Source: Ideonella sp. WA131b
GTDB taxonomy: Bacteria; Pseudomonadota; Gammaproteobacteria; Burkholderiales; Burkholderiaceae_C
Direction of reading: 5' to 3'
Assembly (NCBI GenBank): GCA_023657425.1
Contig: JAGTJW010000001.1
Coordinates: 1,178,001-1,242,000 of the forward strand
Length of the DNA: 64,000 nt
Under the pieces are notes generated by a model. That model had not been told where the DNA came from. It did no database searches and was given only the letters and a program-made list of their open reading frames with translations. This document shows, piece after piece, positions 1 to 8,955 of the stretch. Each line of letters begins with the position of its first letter. The first letter of the stretch is position 1. The position numbers and the translations under genes were made by a program.

Positions 1-1562
1 TGGTGCTCAAGATGCTGCCCTTCGACAACAAGAGCGAGTTCGCGCTCGTGGTCGACATGCCCGCCGGCACGCCGGTTGAAGACACCGCCTCGGCGCTGCA
101 CGATCTGGCCAGCTTCCTGGCGAGGCAGCCCGAGGTGAAGCACCTGCAGGGTTATGCCGGCACCGCCAGCCCCATCACCTTCAACGGCCTCGTGCGCCAG
201 TACTTCCTGCGCGCCGATCCGCACCAGGGCGAGCTGCAGGTCAACCTCGTCGACCAGAGCCAGCGCAAGGGCCAGAGCCACGACCTCGCGCAGCGCCTGC
301 GGCCCGAGCTCGAGAAGATCGCGGCGCGCCATGGCGCGAAGATGAAGCTCGTGGAGGTGCCGCCCGGTCCGCCCGTGCTGAGCCCCATCGTGGCCGAGGT
401 CTACGGCCCCGACGAGGCCGGCCGCCAGGCCCTGACCGTGCGCCTGGAGCGGGCCTTCGCCGCCACGCCCGACATCACCGGCATCGACACCAGCCTGGCC
501 GCTGCCGCGCCGCGCGCGGTGCTGCGCGTCAACCGCCAGCGCGCCGACACGCTGGGCGTGAGCGCAGACGCCATCTCGCGCACCGTGGCCGGCGCGCTCT
601 CGGGGCTCGATGCCACGCATCTGCAAGACGGCACCAGCAAGCATGCCGTGCCCGTGCGCCTGCAGCTGCCGCGCGAGGCCCAGGCCGGGCTCGACGCCCT
701 GCTGGCGCTGCCGCTGCGCACGGCCAGCGGCGCGCTGGTGCCGTTGTCGGAGCTGGTGCGCGTGGAGCGCACGGTGACGGACCAGCCGCTGTTCACCAAG
801 AACCAGCTCGGCCTGAGCTATGTGATGGCCGACGTGGGTGCGGGTGGTCCGAGCTCGGCCGGCACGCCCGACTCCCCGCTCTACGGCCTGTTCAACATCC
901 GCAGCCGGCTGGGCGCCGCCGCGCTGCCGGGCACGGGCGAACTCGGCGAGTACTGGATCTCCACGCCCGCCAACCCCTACCAGCAGTACGCCGTCAAGTG
1001 GGACGGCGAGTGGCAGATCACCTACGAGACCTTCCGCGACATGGGTGCCGCCTACGGCGTGGGCCTCATCCTCATCTACCTGCTGGTGGTGGCGCAGTTC
1101 CGCAGCTACGCAGCGCCGCTGGTCATCATGGCGCCGATCCCGCTCACGCTGGTGGGGGTGATGCCGGGGCATGCCTTGCTGGGCGCCAGCTTCACGGCCA
1201 CCAGCATGATCGGGATGATTGCGCTGGCCGGCATCATCGTGCGCAACTCCATCCTGCTCGTCGACTTCATCGAGCTGCAGGTGGCCGAGGGCAAGCCCTG
1301 GCGCGAGGCGGTCGTGAACGCCGCCGCCGTGCGCGCCCAGCCCATCGCGCTGACGGCCGGGGCCGCCATGACCGGCGCCGTCTTCATCCTCGATGACCCC
1401 ATCTTCAACGGCCTTGCGATCTCGCTGCTGTTCGGCATCGGCGTCTCCACGCTGCTGACGCTGATCGTCATCCCGGTGCTGCATGCGGTGGTGAACCGCC
1501 GCCGCTACGAAGCCCTGGCCGCATCCCAAGCCTCGTCCCCGTCCACCCCCGCCCAAGCCTGA
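1..1562 (+). CDS. RND-family efflux permease, C-terminal half (5' end outside window)
   Basis: Inner-membrane proton-driven efflux permease of the AcrB/CusA (RND) superfamily, cut by the left window edge; about 519 residues are visible. The visible part runs from periplasmic porter-domain sequence into the second half of the membrane domain: helices appear near residues 345-365, 370-395, 400-425, 450-470 and 475-495, with the typical RND stretches FRSYAAPLVIM and GIIVRNSILLVDFIE. It probably exports a metal ion or hydrophobic compound together with a membrane-fusion partner encoded upstream of the window. The stop lies 12 bases before a DUF2892 gene, and a CsoR-like regulator follows, which suggests a metal- or sulfide-responsive operon. 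Substrate is not readable from this fragment. Confidence 0.85.
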   Translation, partial: VLKMLPFDNKSEFALVVDMPAGTPVEDTASALHDLASFLARQPEVKHLQGYAGTASPITFNGLVRQYFLRADPHQGELQVNLVDQSQRKGQSHDLAQRLRPELEKIAARHGAKMKLVEVPPGPPVLSPIVAEVYGPDEAGRQALTVRLERAFAATPDITGIDTSLAAAAPRAVLRVNRQRADTLGVSADAISRTVAGALSGLDATHLQDGTSKHAVPVRLQLPREAQAGLDALLALPLRTASGALVPLSELVRVERTVTDQPLFTKNQLGLSYVMADVGAGGPSSAGTPDSPLYGLFNIRSRLGAAALPGTGELGEYWISTPANPYQQYAVKWDGEWQITYETFRDMGAAYGVGLILIYLLVVAQFRSYAAPLVIMAPIPLTLVGVMPGHALLGASFTATSMIGMIALAGIIVRNSILLVDFIELQVAEGKPWREAVVNAAAVRAQPIALTAGAAMTGAVFILDDPIFNGLAISLLFGIGVSTLLTLIVIPVLHAVVNRRRYEALAASQASSPSTPAQA

Positions 1563-1574
1563 AGGAGTTCCACC

Positions 1575-1808
1575 ATGACCATCGACCGTCTGATCCGCAT
1601 CTTTGCCGGCAGCTTCATCCTCATCAGCCTGGCGCTGGGGGTGGAGGCGAGCCCGCTCTACGTCTCGGGCTGGTTCCTGGCCTTCACGGCTTTCGTGGGC
1701 GCCAACCTGCTGCAGTTCGGCTTTACCAACGTCTGCCCGCTGGGCTGGGCGCTGGGCAAGCTGGGGGTGCCGGCCACCTGCGACACGCCGGTCGCCAGCC
1801 GGGGCTGA
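1575..1808 (+). CDS. DUF2892 (YgaP-like) small membrane protein
   Basis: A 77-residue protein with two predicted membrane helices (about residues 7-24 and 30-50) and the family pattern IDRLIRIFAG near the N-terminus and NVCPLGWALGKLG near the C-terminus, typical of the DUF2892 transmembrane domain found alone or fused to rhodaneses. Start chosen at the ATG preceded by AAGGAG. It follows the RND gene by 12 bases and probably shares its transcript. The role is unknown; the family often occurs with sulfur- or metal-stress genes. Confidence 0.8.
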   Translation: MTIDRLIRIFAGSFILISLALGVEASPLYVSGWFLAFTAFVGANLLQFGFTNVCPLGWALGKLGVPATCDTPVASRG

Positions 1809-1908
1809 CGCTGCGCTGCCGACAGCTCCCCCGTGCGGCCGACAAGCCGCACCGGCCAGGGCGGTAACAATGCGGGCTCTTCTCGACCAAGCTGCGGAGC
1901 CTTGCCCG

Positions 1909-2199
1909 ATGTCCGTGCTCACCGATGTGGAAAGCCGCACCGACCTGCTCAACCGCCTCAAGCGGGCCGAAGGCCAACTGCGCGGTATCCAGCGCATGAT
2001 CGAGGAGGGCCAGGATTGCATGGACATTGCCACGCAGATGGCCGCCGTGCGCAAGGCGCTGGACAGCACCTACGTGCGCATGACGGTCTGCTTTGTGCAG
2101 CAGGAACTGCGCGCGCGCCTGGTGACCGAGCCCGCGCAGGACGAGCAGATCGAGGCGCTGCTGTCGGGCATGCAGGATCTGCTCAGCAAGGCGCGTTGA
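1909..2199 (+). CDS. CsoR/RcnR-family (DUF156) metal- or persulfide-sensing repressor
   Basis: A 96-residue all-helical repressor of the CsoR/RcnR/FrmR family, recognised from RLKRAEGQLRGIQRMIE at residues 16-32 and QMAAVRKALDS near 43-53. Cys37 matches the conserved first ligand. A second cysteine is at 61, one position away from where the usual His ligand would align, so copper sensing of the classical C-H-C type is uncertain and thiol/persulfide sensing is possible. The ATG at 1909 fits family length; an in-frame ATG at 1870 would add 13 residues. It lies 100 bases after the DUF2892 gene and plausibly controls the efflux genes. Confidence 0.8.
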   Translation: MSVLTDVESRTDLLNRLKRAEGQLRGIQRMIEEGQDCMDIATQMAAVRKALDSTYVRMTVCFVQQELRARLVTEPAQDEQIEALLSGMQDLLSKAR

Positions 2200-2219
2200 C
2201 GGCCGCAGCAGGCCGGGCC

Positions 2220-2861
2220 TCAGGGCCGCAGCGGCGGCGCCAGGCCCTCCAGGTGGCTGGCGTCGGCCCAGCGTTCCACGTGCAGCGAGCCGCCCTCCCA
2301 GCGCAGGTGGTTGACCCCGGCGTTGGGGATCTCGCAGCGGCGCAGGCCATCGAGCGGCTCGCCGTGGGCGGTGCGCCAGAGCATGTCGAGCACGCCGCCG
2401 TGCGTGACGATGACGACGCGGCGGCCGGGGCCGGCGGCCTCGGCCAGCGCCTTGACGGCGGCCAGCACGCGGGTGTGGAACTGCTGCGGCGTCTCGCCGC
2501 CGGGCGCGCTCTCATCGGCCCGGTGCTCCAGCCAGCGGTCCCAGAACCCGGGCCACCGTGCACGGATGCTCGGGCCGTCCAGCCCCTCCCACTCGCCAAA
2601 GGATTGCTCCCGCAGCGCCGCGGCCAGTTGCGGCTCGCGCCCCCAGGCACGGCCCAGCGGCGCGGCGGTCTGGCGGGCGCGCTGCAGGTCGCTGCTCACG
2701 AAGAGGTCGGCCTGCGGCGCGCCCTCGGCCGCGTGGCGCGCCGCCAGGGCCTCGGCCTGCGCCTGGCCCATGGCGTTGAGCGGCACGTCGATGTGGCCCT
2801 GGAAGCGCTGCTGGCGGTTCCAGTCGGTCTCGCCGTGGCGGATGACGACCAGTTCGGTCAC
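2220..2861 (-). CDS. Histidine phosphatase (phosphoglycerate-mutase-like) family protein
   Basis: A 213-residue phosphatase of the branch-1 histidine phosphatase superfamily. The catalytic RHGETDWN motif is at residues 8-15, the second Arg lies in SSDLQRARQTA, a Glu in FGEWEGLDG, and the second catalytic His in VIVTHGGVLDML. The start is a GTG giving VTELVVIRHGETDW; an upstream in-frame start would add residues unlike the family. Substrates of such proteins vary (alpha-ribazole-P, sugar phosphates, phosphoglycerate), so none is named. It is followed upstream on the same strand by the VOC gene, 10 bases apart, suggesting co-transcription. Confidence 0.88.
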   Translation of the reverse strand: MTELVVIRHGETDWNRQQRFQGHIDVPLNAMGQAQAEALAARHAAEGAPQADLFVSSDLQRARQTAAPLGRAWGREPQLAAALREQSFGEWEGLDGPSIRARWPGFWDRWLEHRADESAPGGETPQQFHTRVLAAVKALAEAAGPGRRVVIVTHGGVLDMLWRTAHGEPLDGLRRCEIPNAGVNHLRWEGGSLHVERWADASHLEGLAPPLRP

Positions 2862-2871
2862 GGTGCCGCCG

Positions 2872-3318
2872 TCACTTGGCGAACAGCTGGCGGCGGTCGC
2901 GGAGGGCCTTGAACTCCAGCGCGTTGCCGCAGGGATCGCGGAAGAACATCGTGGCCTGCTCGCCCACCTGGCCGGCGAAGCGCACATAGGGCTCGATGAC
3001 GAAGCGCACGCCGCCCGCGCGCAGCCGCGCGGCCAGGGTGTCGAAATCGTCCCAGTCGAGCACGACACCGAAGTGCGGCACCGGCACGTCGTGGCCGTCG
3101 ACCGGGTTGTGGTGGTCGGTCTCGGCCCTGTCGCCGGCTTTGCGCGGGCTCAGGTGGGCCACGATCTGGTGGCCGAAGAAGTCGAAGTCGATCCACTCGC
3201 TGCTGCTGCGGCCCTCGGGACAGCCGAGCAGGCCGCCGTAGAAGGCGCGCGCGGCGGCCAGGTCGTGCACCGGGAAGGCGAGGTGGAAGGGGGCGATGGG
3301 CTTCGGCGCGGTGTTCAT
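2872..3318 (-). CDS. VOC (glyoxalase/bleomycin-resistance) family protein
   Basis: A 148-residue member of the vicinal oxygen chelate superfamily with two paired beta-alpha-beta-beta-beta halves. The N-terminal [21 protein letters not shown] (split here as HLAFPVHD and [11 protein letters not shown]) and the C-terminal [16 protein letters not shown] are typical. Likely metal ligands are His12, the His in [12 protein letters not shown] and Glu near residue 137. Start chosen at the ATG giving [15 protein letters not shown]; the longer frame upstream is low-complexity Arg/Ala sequence. The substrate cannot be told from the sequence. Confidence 0.85.
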   Translation of the reverse strand: MNTAPKPIAPFHLAFPVHDLAAARAFYGGLLGCPEGRSSSEWIDFDFFGHQIVAHLSPRKAGDRAETDHHNPVDGHDVPVPHFGVVLDWDDFDTLAARLRAGGVRFVIEPYVRFAGQVGEQATMFFRDPCGNALEFKALRDRRQLFAK

Positions 3319-3362
3319 GCCGCTGAGCATACGCGGCCCCTGGCCCAGAGCCGGCCCCCTGG

Positions 3363-3872
3363 TCAGCGCTTGATCTCGGGCTGGGTGACGCTGGCGTCCA
3401 CCTGCACCAGCCCGAGCGGGTGGCGCACACCGGCGGCGGCGTCTTCGATGCAGCGCAGCACCAGCGGGCTGCGGTGGCGCTCGCGGCAGCCGCGCAGCTC
3501 GTCGAGCGTGAGCCACAGCGTGCGCACGATGCCGTCGTCCAGCGCCCAGCCTTCGATGGCCTCCCCCACGGTGCCGGTGTAGGCGAAGCGCAGGTAGGTC
3601 ACGTCCTCCCCGGTGGCCGGCCGCACGAAGCGCGAGAGGTACACGCCGAGCAGCGCCTCGGGCGTGAAGACGCGGCCGGTCTCCTCCAGCGCCTCGCGCG
3701 CCACGCCTTGCAGCGGGCCCTCGGCGGGGTCGAGGTGGCCGGCGGGGTTGTTGAGCTTCAGGCCCTCGGGCGTGCGCTCCTCCACCAGCAGCCAGCGCCG
3801 CGCGGCGGGCTCGGCCGCACCGTCGTGCGCGATGGCGGCGACGGTGACGCTCGGGCTCCAGCGGGGGTTCAT
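3363..3872 (-). CDS. NUDIX hydrolase, NudJ-like
   Basis: A 169-residue NUDIX pyrophosphohydrolase. The NUDIX box is visible as [18 protein letters not shown] followed by EETG (about residues 50-71), with the REALEETG Mg-binding glutamates intact. The start [14 protein letters not shown] and the tail resemble NudJ, which hydrolyses nucleoside di/triphosphates and thiamin pyrimidine pyrophosphate; that match is from memory of the family. A much longer open frame on this strand through pntA is an artefact of GC-rich antisense sequence. It is divergent from pntA with 135 bases between them. Confidence 0.85.
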   Translation of the reverse strand: MNPRWSPSVTVAAIAHDGAAEPAARRWLLVEERTPEGLKLNNPAGHLDPAEGPLQGVAREALEETGRVFTPEALLGVYLSRFVRPATGEDVTYLRFAYTGTVGEAIEGWALDDGIVRTLWLTLDELRGCRERHRSPLVLRCIEDAAAGVRHPLGLVQVDASVTQPEIKR

Positions 3873-4007
3873 CGGGGGGCGTTCCGGCCTGCGGGTGGGC
3901 GCGGATGCTAGCGAATGGGTTGCGGCAGGGGCTGCAGGCCCAGGGCGGTGGGGCTGAGGCGCTTGTGTTAGCTTCGATGGCTTGCGCCCAAAAAGAGGAG
4001 AGCGTGC

Positions 4008-5609
4008 ATGGCTTTGCTGATCGGCGTCCCCAAAGAGACCGCGACCGGTGAAAAGCGCGTGGCCACGGTGCCCGAGGTGGTGGAAAAGCTCGTCAAGCTG
4101 GGCTTTGGCGTGGCCGTCGAGAGCGGTGCCGGCGACGCCGCCCACTGCAGCGACGAGGCCTACCGCGCGGCCGGCGCCGAGGTGCTGCCCGACGCCGCCA
4201 CGCTGTGGGCCCGCGCCGACATCGTCTTCAAGGTGCGCGCACCCAGCGCCGACGAGGTGGCGCTCCTGCGCTCCGGCGGCATGCTCATCGGCTTCGTCTG
4301 GCCGGCGCAGAACCCCGAGCTGATGCAGCAGCTGGCGGCCAAGGGCGCCACGGTGCTGGCCATCGACGCGCTGCCGCGCCAGCTGAGCCGGGCGCAGAAG
4401 ATGGACGCGCTCACCTCGCAGGCGGGTGTGAGCGGCTACCGCGCCGTCATCGAGGCGGCCAACGCCTTCGGCCGCTTCTTCAACGGCCAGATCACGGCCG
4501 CGGGCAAGGTGCCGCCGGCCAAGGTGTTCATCGCCGGGGCCGGCGTGGCGGGGCTGGCGGCCATCGGCACGGCGGCCAACCTGGGCGCCATCGTGCGCGC
4601 CAACGACACGCGCGCCGAAGTCGCCGACCAGGTGGTCTCGCTGGGCGGCGAGTTCGTCAAGGTCGACTACGAAGAAGAAGGCTCGGGCGGCGGCGGCTAC
4701 GCCAAGGTCATGAGCGAGGGCTTCCAGGCCGCGCAGCGCGCGATGTACGCGAAGCAGGCGCGCGAGGTCGACATCATCATCACCACGGCGCTGATTCCGG
4801 GCAAGCCGGCTCCGAAGCTCATCACCGCCGAGATGGTGGCCACCATGAAGCCCGGCAGCGTCATCGTCGACATGGCCGCCGAGCAGGGCGGCAACTGCGA
4901 GCTCACCGTGCCGGGCCAGGCGGTGGTGCGCCACGGCGTCACCATCGTCGGCTACACCGATCTCGCCAGCCGCCTGGCCAAGCAGAGCAGCACGCTGTAC
5001 GCCACCAACCTGCTGCGCCTGCTTGAGGAGCTGTGCAAGACGAAGGACGGCACGGTCAACGTCAACTTCGAGGACGACGCCATCCGCGGGCTCACCGTCA
5101 TCAAGGAGGGTGCCGTCACCTGGCCCGCACCGCCGCCCAAGCTGCCCGCGGCGCCGCCCAAGCCCAAGGCCGATGCTGCGGCACCGACTGCGACCAAGGC
5201 GTCCAAGGGCCACGGCCACGGCTCGGTGGAGCCGATGTCGGCCAAGACCCTGGCCATCGTGTTTGCCGTGGGCGCGGTGCTGTTCTGGTTTGTGGGCGCG
5301 TACGCCCCCGCGAGCTTCCTGCAGCACTTCACCGTCTTCGTGCTGGCCTGCTTCGTGGGCTACATGGTGGTGTGGAACGTCACGCCCAGCCTGCACACGC
5401 CGCTGATGAGCGTGACCAACGCCATCAGCTCGATCATCGCCATCGGCGCGCTGGTGCAGGTGGCGCCGCCGCTCGATGCCGCGGGTGCGGCCGACCGGCC
5501 CAACACACTGATCCTGGTGTGTGCAGTCGTGGCGCTGGTGCTCACCGCCATCAACATGTTCGGCGGCTTCGCGGTCACGCGGCGCATGCTGGCCATGTTC
5601 AGGAAATGA
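4008..5609 (+). CDS. pntA: NAD(P) transhydrogenase subunit alpha
   Basis: Alpha subunit of the proton-translocating transhydrogenase, which couples hydride transfer from NADH to NADP+ to the proton gradient. It has 533 residues, close to the E. coli length. The N-terminal AlaDH/PNT domain begins [19 protein letters not shown]. The NAD-binding [18 protein letters not shown] is near residues 176-193, with the mobile loop and the [15 protein letters not shown] region further on. A Pro/Ala/Lys linker at about 373-403 joins a C-terminal membrane domain with about four helices (residues 410-530). The start ATG is preceded by AGAGGAGAG. pntB starts 19 bases downstream. Confidence 0.97.
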   Translation: MALLIGVPKETATGEKRVATVPEVVEKLVKLGFGVAVESGAGDAAHCSDEAYRAAGAEVLPDAATLWARADIVFKVRAPSADEVALLRSGGMLIGFVWPAQNPELMQQLAAKGATVLAIDALPRQLSRAQKMDALTSQAGVSGYRAVIEAANAFGRFFNGQITAAGKVPPAKVFIAGAGVAGLAAIGTAANLGAIVRANDTRAEVADQVVSLGGEFVKVDYEEEGSGGGGYAKVMSEGFQAAQRAMYAKQAREVDIIITTALIPGKPAPKLITAEMVATMKPGSVIVDMAAEQGGNCELTVPGQAVVRHGVTIVGYTDLASRLAKQSSTLYATNLLRLLEELCKTKDGTVNVNFEDDAIRGLTVIKEGAVTWPAPPPKLPAAPPKPKADAAAPTATKASKGHGHGSVEPMSAKTLAIVFAVGAVLFWFVGAYAPASFLQHFTVFVLACFVGYMVVWNVTPSLHTPLMSVTNAISSIIAIGALVQVAPPLDAAGAADRPNTLILVCAVVALVLTAINMFGGFAVTRRMLAMFRK

Positions 5610-5628
5610 ATCGAAGGCAGACCCGAAC

Positions 5629-7047
5629 ATGAGCGCAAGCCTCGCCACCGTCGCCTACATCGGCGCGATCATCCTGTTCATCATGAGCCTGGGCGGCCTC
5701 TCGAACCCCGAGACGGCGCGCCGCGGCAACTTCCTCGGCATGGCCGGCATGGCGCTGGCGGTGTTTGCCACCGTGCTGGGGCCGCGCGTCACGGCCGCGG
5801 GCATCCCGTGGATCGTCGGCGCACTCGTCGTCGGTGGGGCCATTGGCCTGGTTGCCGCGAAGAAGGTGCAGATGACGCAGATGCCCGAGCTCGTGGCACT
5901 GATGCACAGCCTGGTGGGCCTGGCGGCCTGCCTGGTGGGCTTTGCGAGCTACGTCGACACCTCCACCGTGTTCCCCACGCCGGTGGAGAAGACCATCCAC
6001 CACGTCGAGATCTACGTCGGCATCCTCATCGGCGCCGTCACCTTCTCGGGCTCGATCATCGCGTTCGGCAAGCTCTCGGGGCGCATCGGCGGCAAGCCGC
6101 TCTTGCTGCCGGGGCGGCACTGGCTCAACCTGGCGGGGCTGCTGGTCGTCATCTACTTCGGCTATGCCTTCCTGCAGGCCGGCGACAACCACAGCGCCGG
6201 CCAGATGGCGCTGCTGGTGATGACGGTCATCGCGCTGGCCTTCGGCGTGCACATGGTGATGGCCATCGGCGGCGCCGACATGCCGGTGGTGGTGAGCATG
6301 CTCAACAGCTACTCGGGCTGGGCCGCGGCGGCCACCGGCTTCATGCTGAGCAACGACCTGCTCATCGTGACGGGCGCACTCGTCGGCAGCTCGGGCGCCA
6401 TCCTCAGCTACATCATGTGCCGCGCGATGAACCGCAACTTCATCAGCGTCATCGCGGGTGGCTTCGGCGGCGGGGCCCCGGCCCCGGCGGCCGGTGGAGC
6501 GGCCGCGCAGCCCGCGGGCGAGGTGGTGCCGGTGAGCGCGGCCGAGACGGCCGAGCTGCTGAAGGAAGCCAAGAGCGTGATCATCGTGCCGGGCTACGGC
6601 ATGGCCGTGGCGCAGGCGCAGCACACGGTGTTCGAGATCACCAAGCTGCTGCGCGACAAGGGCGTGAACATCCGCTTCGGCATCCACCCCGTGGCCGGCC
6701 GCATGCCGGGCCACATGAACGTGCTGCTGGCCGAGGCCAAGGTGCCCTACGACATCGTGCTCGAGATGGACGAGATCAACGAGGACTTCCCCGAGACCGA
6801 CGTCACCATGGTCATCGGCGCCAACGACATCGTGAACCCGGCCGCCCAGGACGACCCCACCAGCCCGATTGCCGGCATGCCGGTGCTCGAGGTGTGGAAG
6901 GCCAAGACCAGCATCGTGATGAAGCGCAGCATGGCCAGCGGCTACGCGGGCGTGGACAACCCGCTCTTCTACAAAGAGAACAACCGCATGCTGTTTGGCG
7001 ATGCGAAGAAGATGCTGGATGAGGTGTTGGGGGCGTTGAGGGCCTGA
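5629..7047 (+). CDS. pntB: NAD(P) transhydrogenase subunit beta
   Basis: Beta subunit, 472 residues. The first ~270 residues are membrane-spanning (about eight or nine helices, beginning [20 protein letters not shown]). The rest is the cytosolic NADP(H)-binding domain III, with the characteristic [14 protein letters not shown] at about 318-331, [19 protein letters not shown] and [12 protein letters not shown]. The start at 5629 gives the usual N-terminus; the frame upstream is only antisense-type sequence overlapping pntA. Forms an operon with pntA. Confidence 0.97.
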   Translation: MSASLATVAYIGAIILFIMSLGGLSNPETARRGNFLGMAGMALAVFATVLGPRVTAAGIPWIVGALVVGGAIGLVAAKKVQMTQMPELVALMHSLVGLAACLVGFASYVDTSTVFPTPVEKTIHHVEIYVGILIGAVTFSGSIIAFGKLSGRIGGKPLLLPGRHWLNLAGLLVVIYFGYAFLQAGDNHSAGQMALLVMTVIALAFGVHMVMAIGGADMPVVVSMLNSYSGWAAAATGFMLSNDLLIVTGALVGSSGAILSYIMCRAMNRNFISVIAGGFGGGAPAPAAGGAAAQPAGEVVPVSAAETAELLKEAKSVIIVPGYGMAVAQAQHTVFEITKLLRDKGVNIRFGIHPVAGRMPGHMNVLLAEAKVPYDIVLEMDEINEDFPETDVTMVIGANDIVNPAAQDDPTSPIAGMPVLEVWKAKTSIVMKRSMASGYAGVDNPLFYKENNRMLFGDAKKMLDEVLGALRA

Positions 7048-7067
7048 GACCTCGCCCCCAAACTGGC

Positions 7068-7319
7068 ATGCGCATCACGCTCAACATCGCCGACGACGTG
7101 CTCTCCACCGCCCGCGCGCAGGCGGCGCGCGAGGGGCGCTCGCTGGGCGAGGAGATTTCAGCGCTGGTCCGCGAGTCGCAGCAGCATCAGGCAGGGTCGG
7201 ACGCCAAGCAGGGCGTTCAGAAGACCGGGCCAGGCGGGCGCTTTGCCGTGTTCCCGGCCCGTCGTGAAGTCGTCTCGGTTCGGCGCGTGCGTCGACTGAT
7301 GGACGCAGGCGGCACCTGA
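7068..7319 (+). CDS. VapB-like ribbon-helix-helix antitoxin, no partner toxin
   Basis: An 83-residue protein whose first ~45 residues (MRITLNIADDVLSTARAQAA...) match the ribbon-helix-helix pattern of VapB-type antitoxins. The remaining 35 residues are Arg/Gly-rich and lack family character. No PIN-domain toxin follows; the next gene, 166 bases on, is a Fic protein. This looks like an orphaned antitoxin or the remnant of a vapBC pair. Confidence 0.6.
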   Translation: MRITLNIADDVLSTARAQAAREGRSLGEEISALVRESQQHQAGSDAKQGVQKTGPGGRFAVFPARREVVSVRRVRRLMDAGGT

Positions 7320-7389
7320 TCGTGCCTCCTGCGCGGCCTGCCGGCCGTGCCGCGGAGTCCGTGCGCAGGCGCCCGGCCCGGGCCGAATC

Positions 7390-7426
7390 CTTTCATTGGC
7401 CGCCAACTTGCGGCAATCAATGAAAG
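7390..7426. promoter_or_regulatory. Inverted repeat upstream of fic, probable operator (distal)
   Basis: The arms CTTTCATTG (7390-7398) and CAATGAAAG (7418-7426) are exact inverted repeats. Inside them GCCGC and GCGGC form a second paired arm around CAACTT. The site lies 60-96 bases before the Fic start, in the only intergenic space available for its promoter. Operator function is inferred from position and symmetry. Confidence 0.5.
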
Positions 7427-7436
7427 CCGGCTACCA

Positions 7437-7480
7437 TTTTCTTTAACAAGGGCGCCGGTCATCCGCGCCAGTTAAGGAAA
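7437..7480. promoter_or_regulatory. Second inverted repeat immediately upstream of fic
   Basis: TTTCTTTAAC (7438-7447) and GTTAAGGAAA (7471-7480) are inverted repeats with one mismatch, separated by 23 bases. The right arm includes the AAGGAAA stretch that would serve as ribosome-binding site for the GTG at 7486. The arrangement suggests either an operator overlapping the start region or an mRNA hairpin that can hide the ribosome-binding site. Confidence 0.45.
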
Positions 7481-7485
7481 CTGAC

Positions 7486-8661
7486 GTGGACCACCCCTTC
7501 AGAGCCGGCCGCTACATCCAGCAGAGCACCGGCTACAAGGCCTTCATCCCGGCCCCGCTGCCGCCCGATCAACCGCTGGCCTACGACGGCGAACTGCAGA
7601 CGCTGCTGTCGACCGCCGACCGAGACATCGGCCGCCTCGATGCCCTGGCGGCTTTGCTGCCCAACCCCGACCTCTTCGTGGCCATGTACGTGCGCCACGA
7701 GGCGGTGCTGTCCTCGCAGATCGAGGGCACGCAGAGCACGCTGGAAGACGTGCTCGCCTTCGAAGCCGACGCGCTGCGCGACGACAGCCCGCGCGACGTG
7801 GAAGAGGTCGTCAACTACATCCGCGCCATGAACCACGGCCTGCAGCGCCTGGGCGAACTGCCGCTGTCGCTGCGCCTGCTGCGCGAGATCCACGCTGAGC
7901 TGATGCGCGGCGTGCGCGGCGGCGACAAGTCGCCCGGCGAGTTCCGCGTGTCGCAGAACTGGATCGGCGGCACCGGCAGCACGCTGCGCACCGCCGCCTT
8001 CATCCCGCCGCCGCCGCACGAGCTGATGAATGCCCTCGGCCAGCTTGAACGCTTTCTGCATGAGGCGCGCAACACCGTGCCGCTGCTGGTGCGCTGCGCT
8101 CTGGCGCATGCGCAATTCGAGACCATCCACCCCTTCCTCGACGGCAACGGCCGCGTCGGCCGCCTGCTGATCACGCTGATGCTGTGCGAGGAGGGCGCGC
8201 TGGCCCGGCCCCTGCTGTACCTGTCGCTGTACCTCAAGGCGCGCCGCGCCGAGTACTACGACCGGCTCACCGCCATCCGCGAGCAGGGCCACTGGGAGGC
8301 CTGGGTGGCATTCTTTCTGCGCGGTGTCAGCAGCACCGCGCGCACGGCCACGCAAACGGCACAGGACATCGTCGCGCTGCGCCACGCCCACCAGCAGGCC
8401 GTGGCACGCCAGGCCAAGGCACTGGCGCTCATCGACCACCTGCTGCGCCAGCCCACCGTCAGCATCAAGCGCGTGAGCACCCTGCTCGGCTGCACCGCCC
8501 CCACGGCCACGAAGCTGGTGCGCGAGTTCGAGGAACGCGGCTGGCTGCGCGAGCTCACGGGCTACGGCCGCAATCGCCTGTGGCGCTACCAGCCCTACGT
8601 GGACCTGTTCCACCGCGACGCCCTCGACGCCCTCACGCAACCGGCCGCCGCCCCCACGTGA
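7486..8661 (+). CDS. Fic-family protein (probable AMP-transferase) with built-in inhibitory motif
   Basis: A 391-residue Fic/DOC-fold enzyme that would transfer AMP, or another phosphate-containing group, to a protein hydroxyl. The catalytic motif HPFLDGNGRVGR is at residues 215-226 and is complete. The N-terminal SSQIEGT at 76-82 matches the (S/T)xxxE(G/N) self-inhibitory helix (class II Fic). A C-terminal winged-helix-like segment follows (about 310-375: QPTVSIKRVSTLLGC through TKLVREFEERGWLREL), so it may bind DNA and regulate its own promoter. Start is GTG with AAGGAAA upstream. Two inverted repeats precede it. It opens a defence/addiction island ending near 16.7 kb. Confidence 0.92.
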   Translation: MDHPFRAGRYIQQSTGYKAFIPAPLPPDQPLAYDGELQTLLSTADRDIGRLDALAALLPNPDLFVAMYVRHEAVLSSQIEGTQSTLEDVLAFEADALRDDSPRDVEEVVNYIRAMNHGLQRLGELPLSLRLLREIHAELMRGVRGGDKSPGEFRVSQNWIGGTGSTLRTAAFIPPPPHELMNALGQLERFLHEARNTVPLLVRCALAHAQFETIHPFLDGNGRVGRLLITLMLCEEGALARPLLYLSLYLKARRAEYYDRLTAIREQGHWEAWVAFFLRGVSSTARTATQTAQDIVALRHAHQQAVARQAKALALIDHLLRQPTVSIKRVSTLLGCTAPTATKLVREFEERGWLRELTGYGRNRLWRYQPYVDLFHRDALDALTQPAAAPT

Positions 8662-8699
8662 GCAACGGCCCGCCCGACACCGCTGCATCGTGTACATTC

Positions 8700-8718
8700 G
8701 TTCACCTCAGGGGTGAAC
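8700..8718. promoter_or_regulatory. Palindromic operator upstream of the HigB-like remnant / HTH-ImmA pair
   Basis: GTTCACC (8700-8706) and GGTGAAC (8712-8718) form a perfect 7-base inverted repeat with a 5-base spacer, starting just after TGTACATTC, a possible -10 element. It lies 10 bases before the start chosen for the toxin remnant, where a HigA-type repressor would be expected to bind. Function is inferred. Confidence 0.5.
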
Positions 8719-8727
8719 AAACATGGC

Positions 8728-8955
8728 ATGCTGGTCGAGTTTGTCGATGCCCGGCTGAAGCGGCTCTGTTCAGACCGGGCCGCGCGCCAGCGCCAATGGC
8801 AGAGGGCCGCCGCCGCCAGCCTGGAGGTGCTGCGCAGCCTGCCGGGCAAGTGGGAAGAACCCACCGGCAGTCGCAAGGGCCAGCTCTCGTGCCGGCTCGA
8901 CTGGCGCGCCGTCGACGCCGTCACCGTGCTCGACGTGGAGAACGACCATGACTGA
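8728..8955 (+). pseudogene. HigB-like RelE/ParE toxin, apparently decayed by internal deletions
   Basis: A 75-residue reading frame whose start (MLVEFVDARLKRLCSD) and end (LDWRAVDAVTVLDVENDHD) match the ends of the ~100-residue RelE/ParE-type toxins that precede HTH-ImmA antitoxins. The centre is too short. The family's helix before PGxxxELTGxxxGQ is cut to LEVLRSL, and the strands between RKGQLS and RLDWRA (usually a long RLVF-type stretch carrying catalytic residues) are missing. The terminal DYH is ENDHD. The frame is intact and overlaps the next gene by 8 bases (ATG at 8948). The alignment is from memory, so a short divergent toxin is possible; loss of activity is inferred. Confidence 0.6.

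Noticed and set aside
3363-5648. 761-codon open frame on the minus strand across pntA
   Set aside because: It is His/Arg/Gly-rich antisense sequence of pntA joined in frame to the real NUDIX gene; only the last 169 codons have family character.
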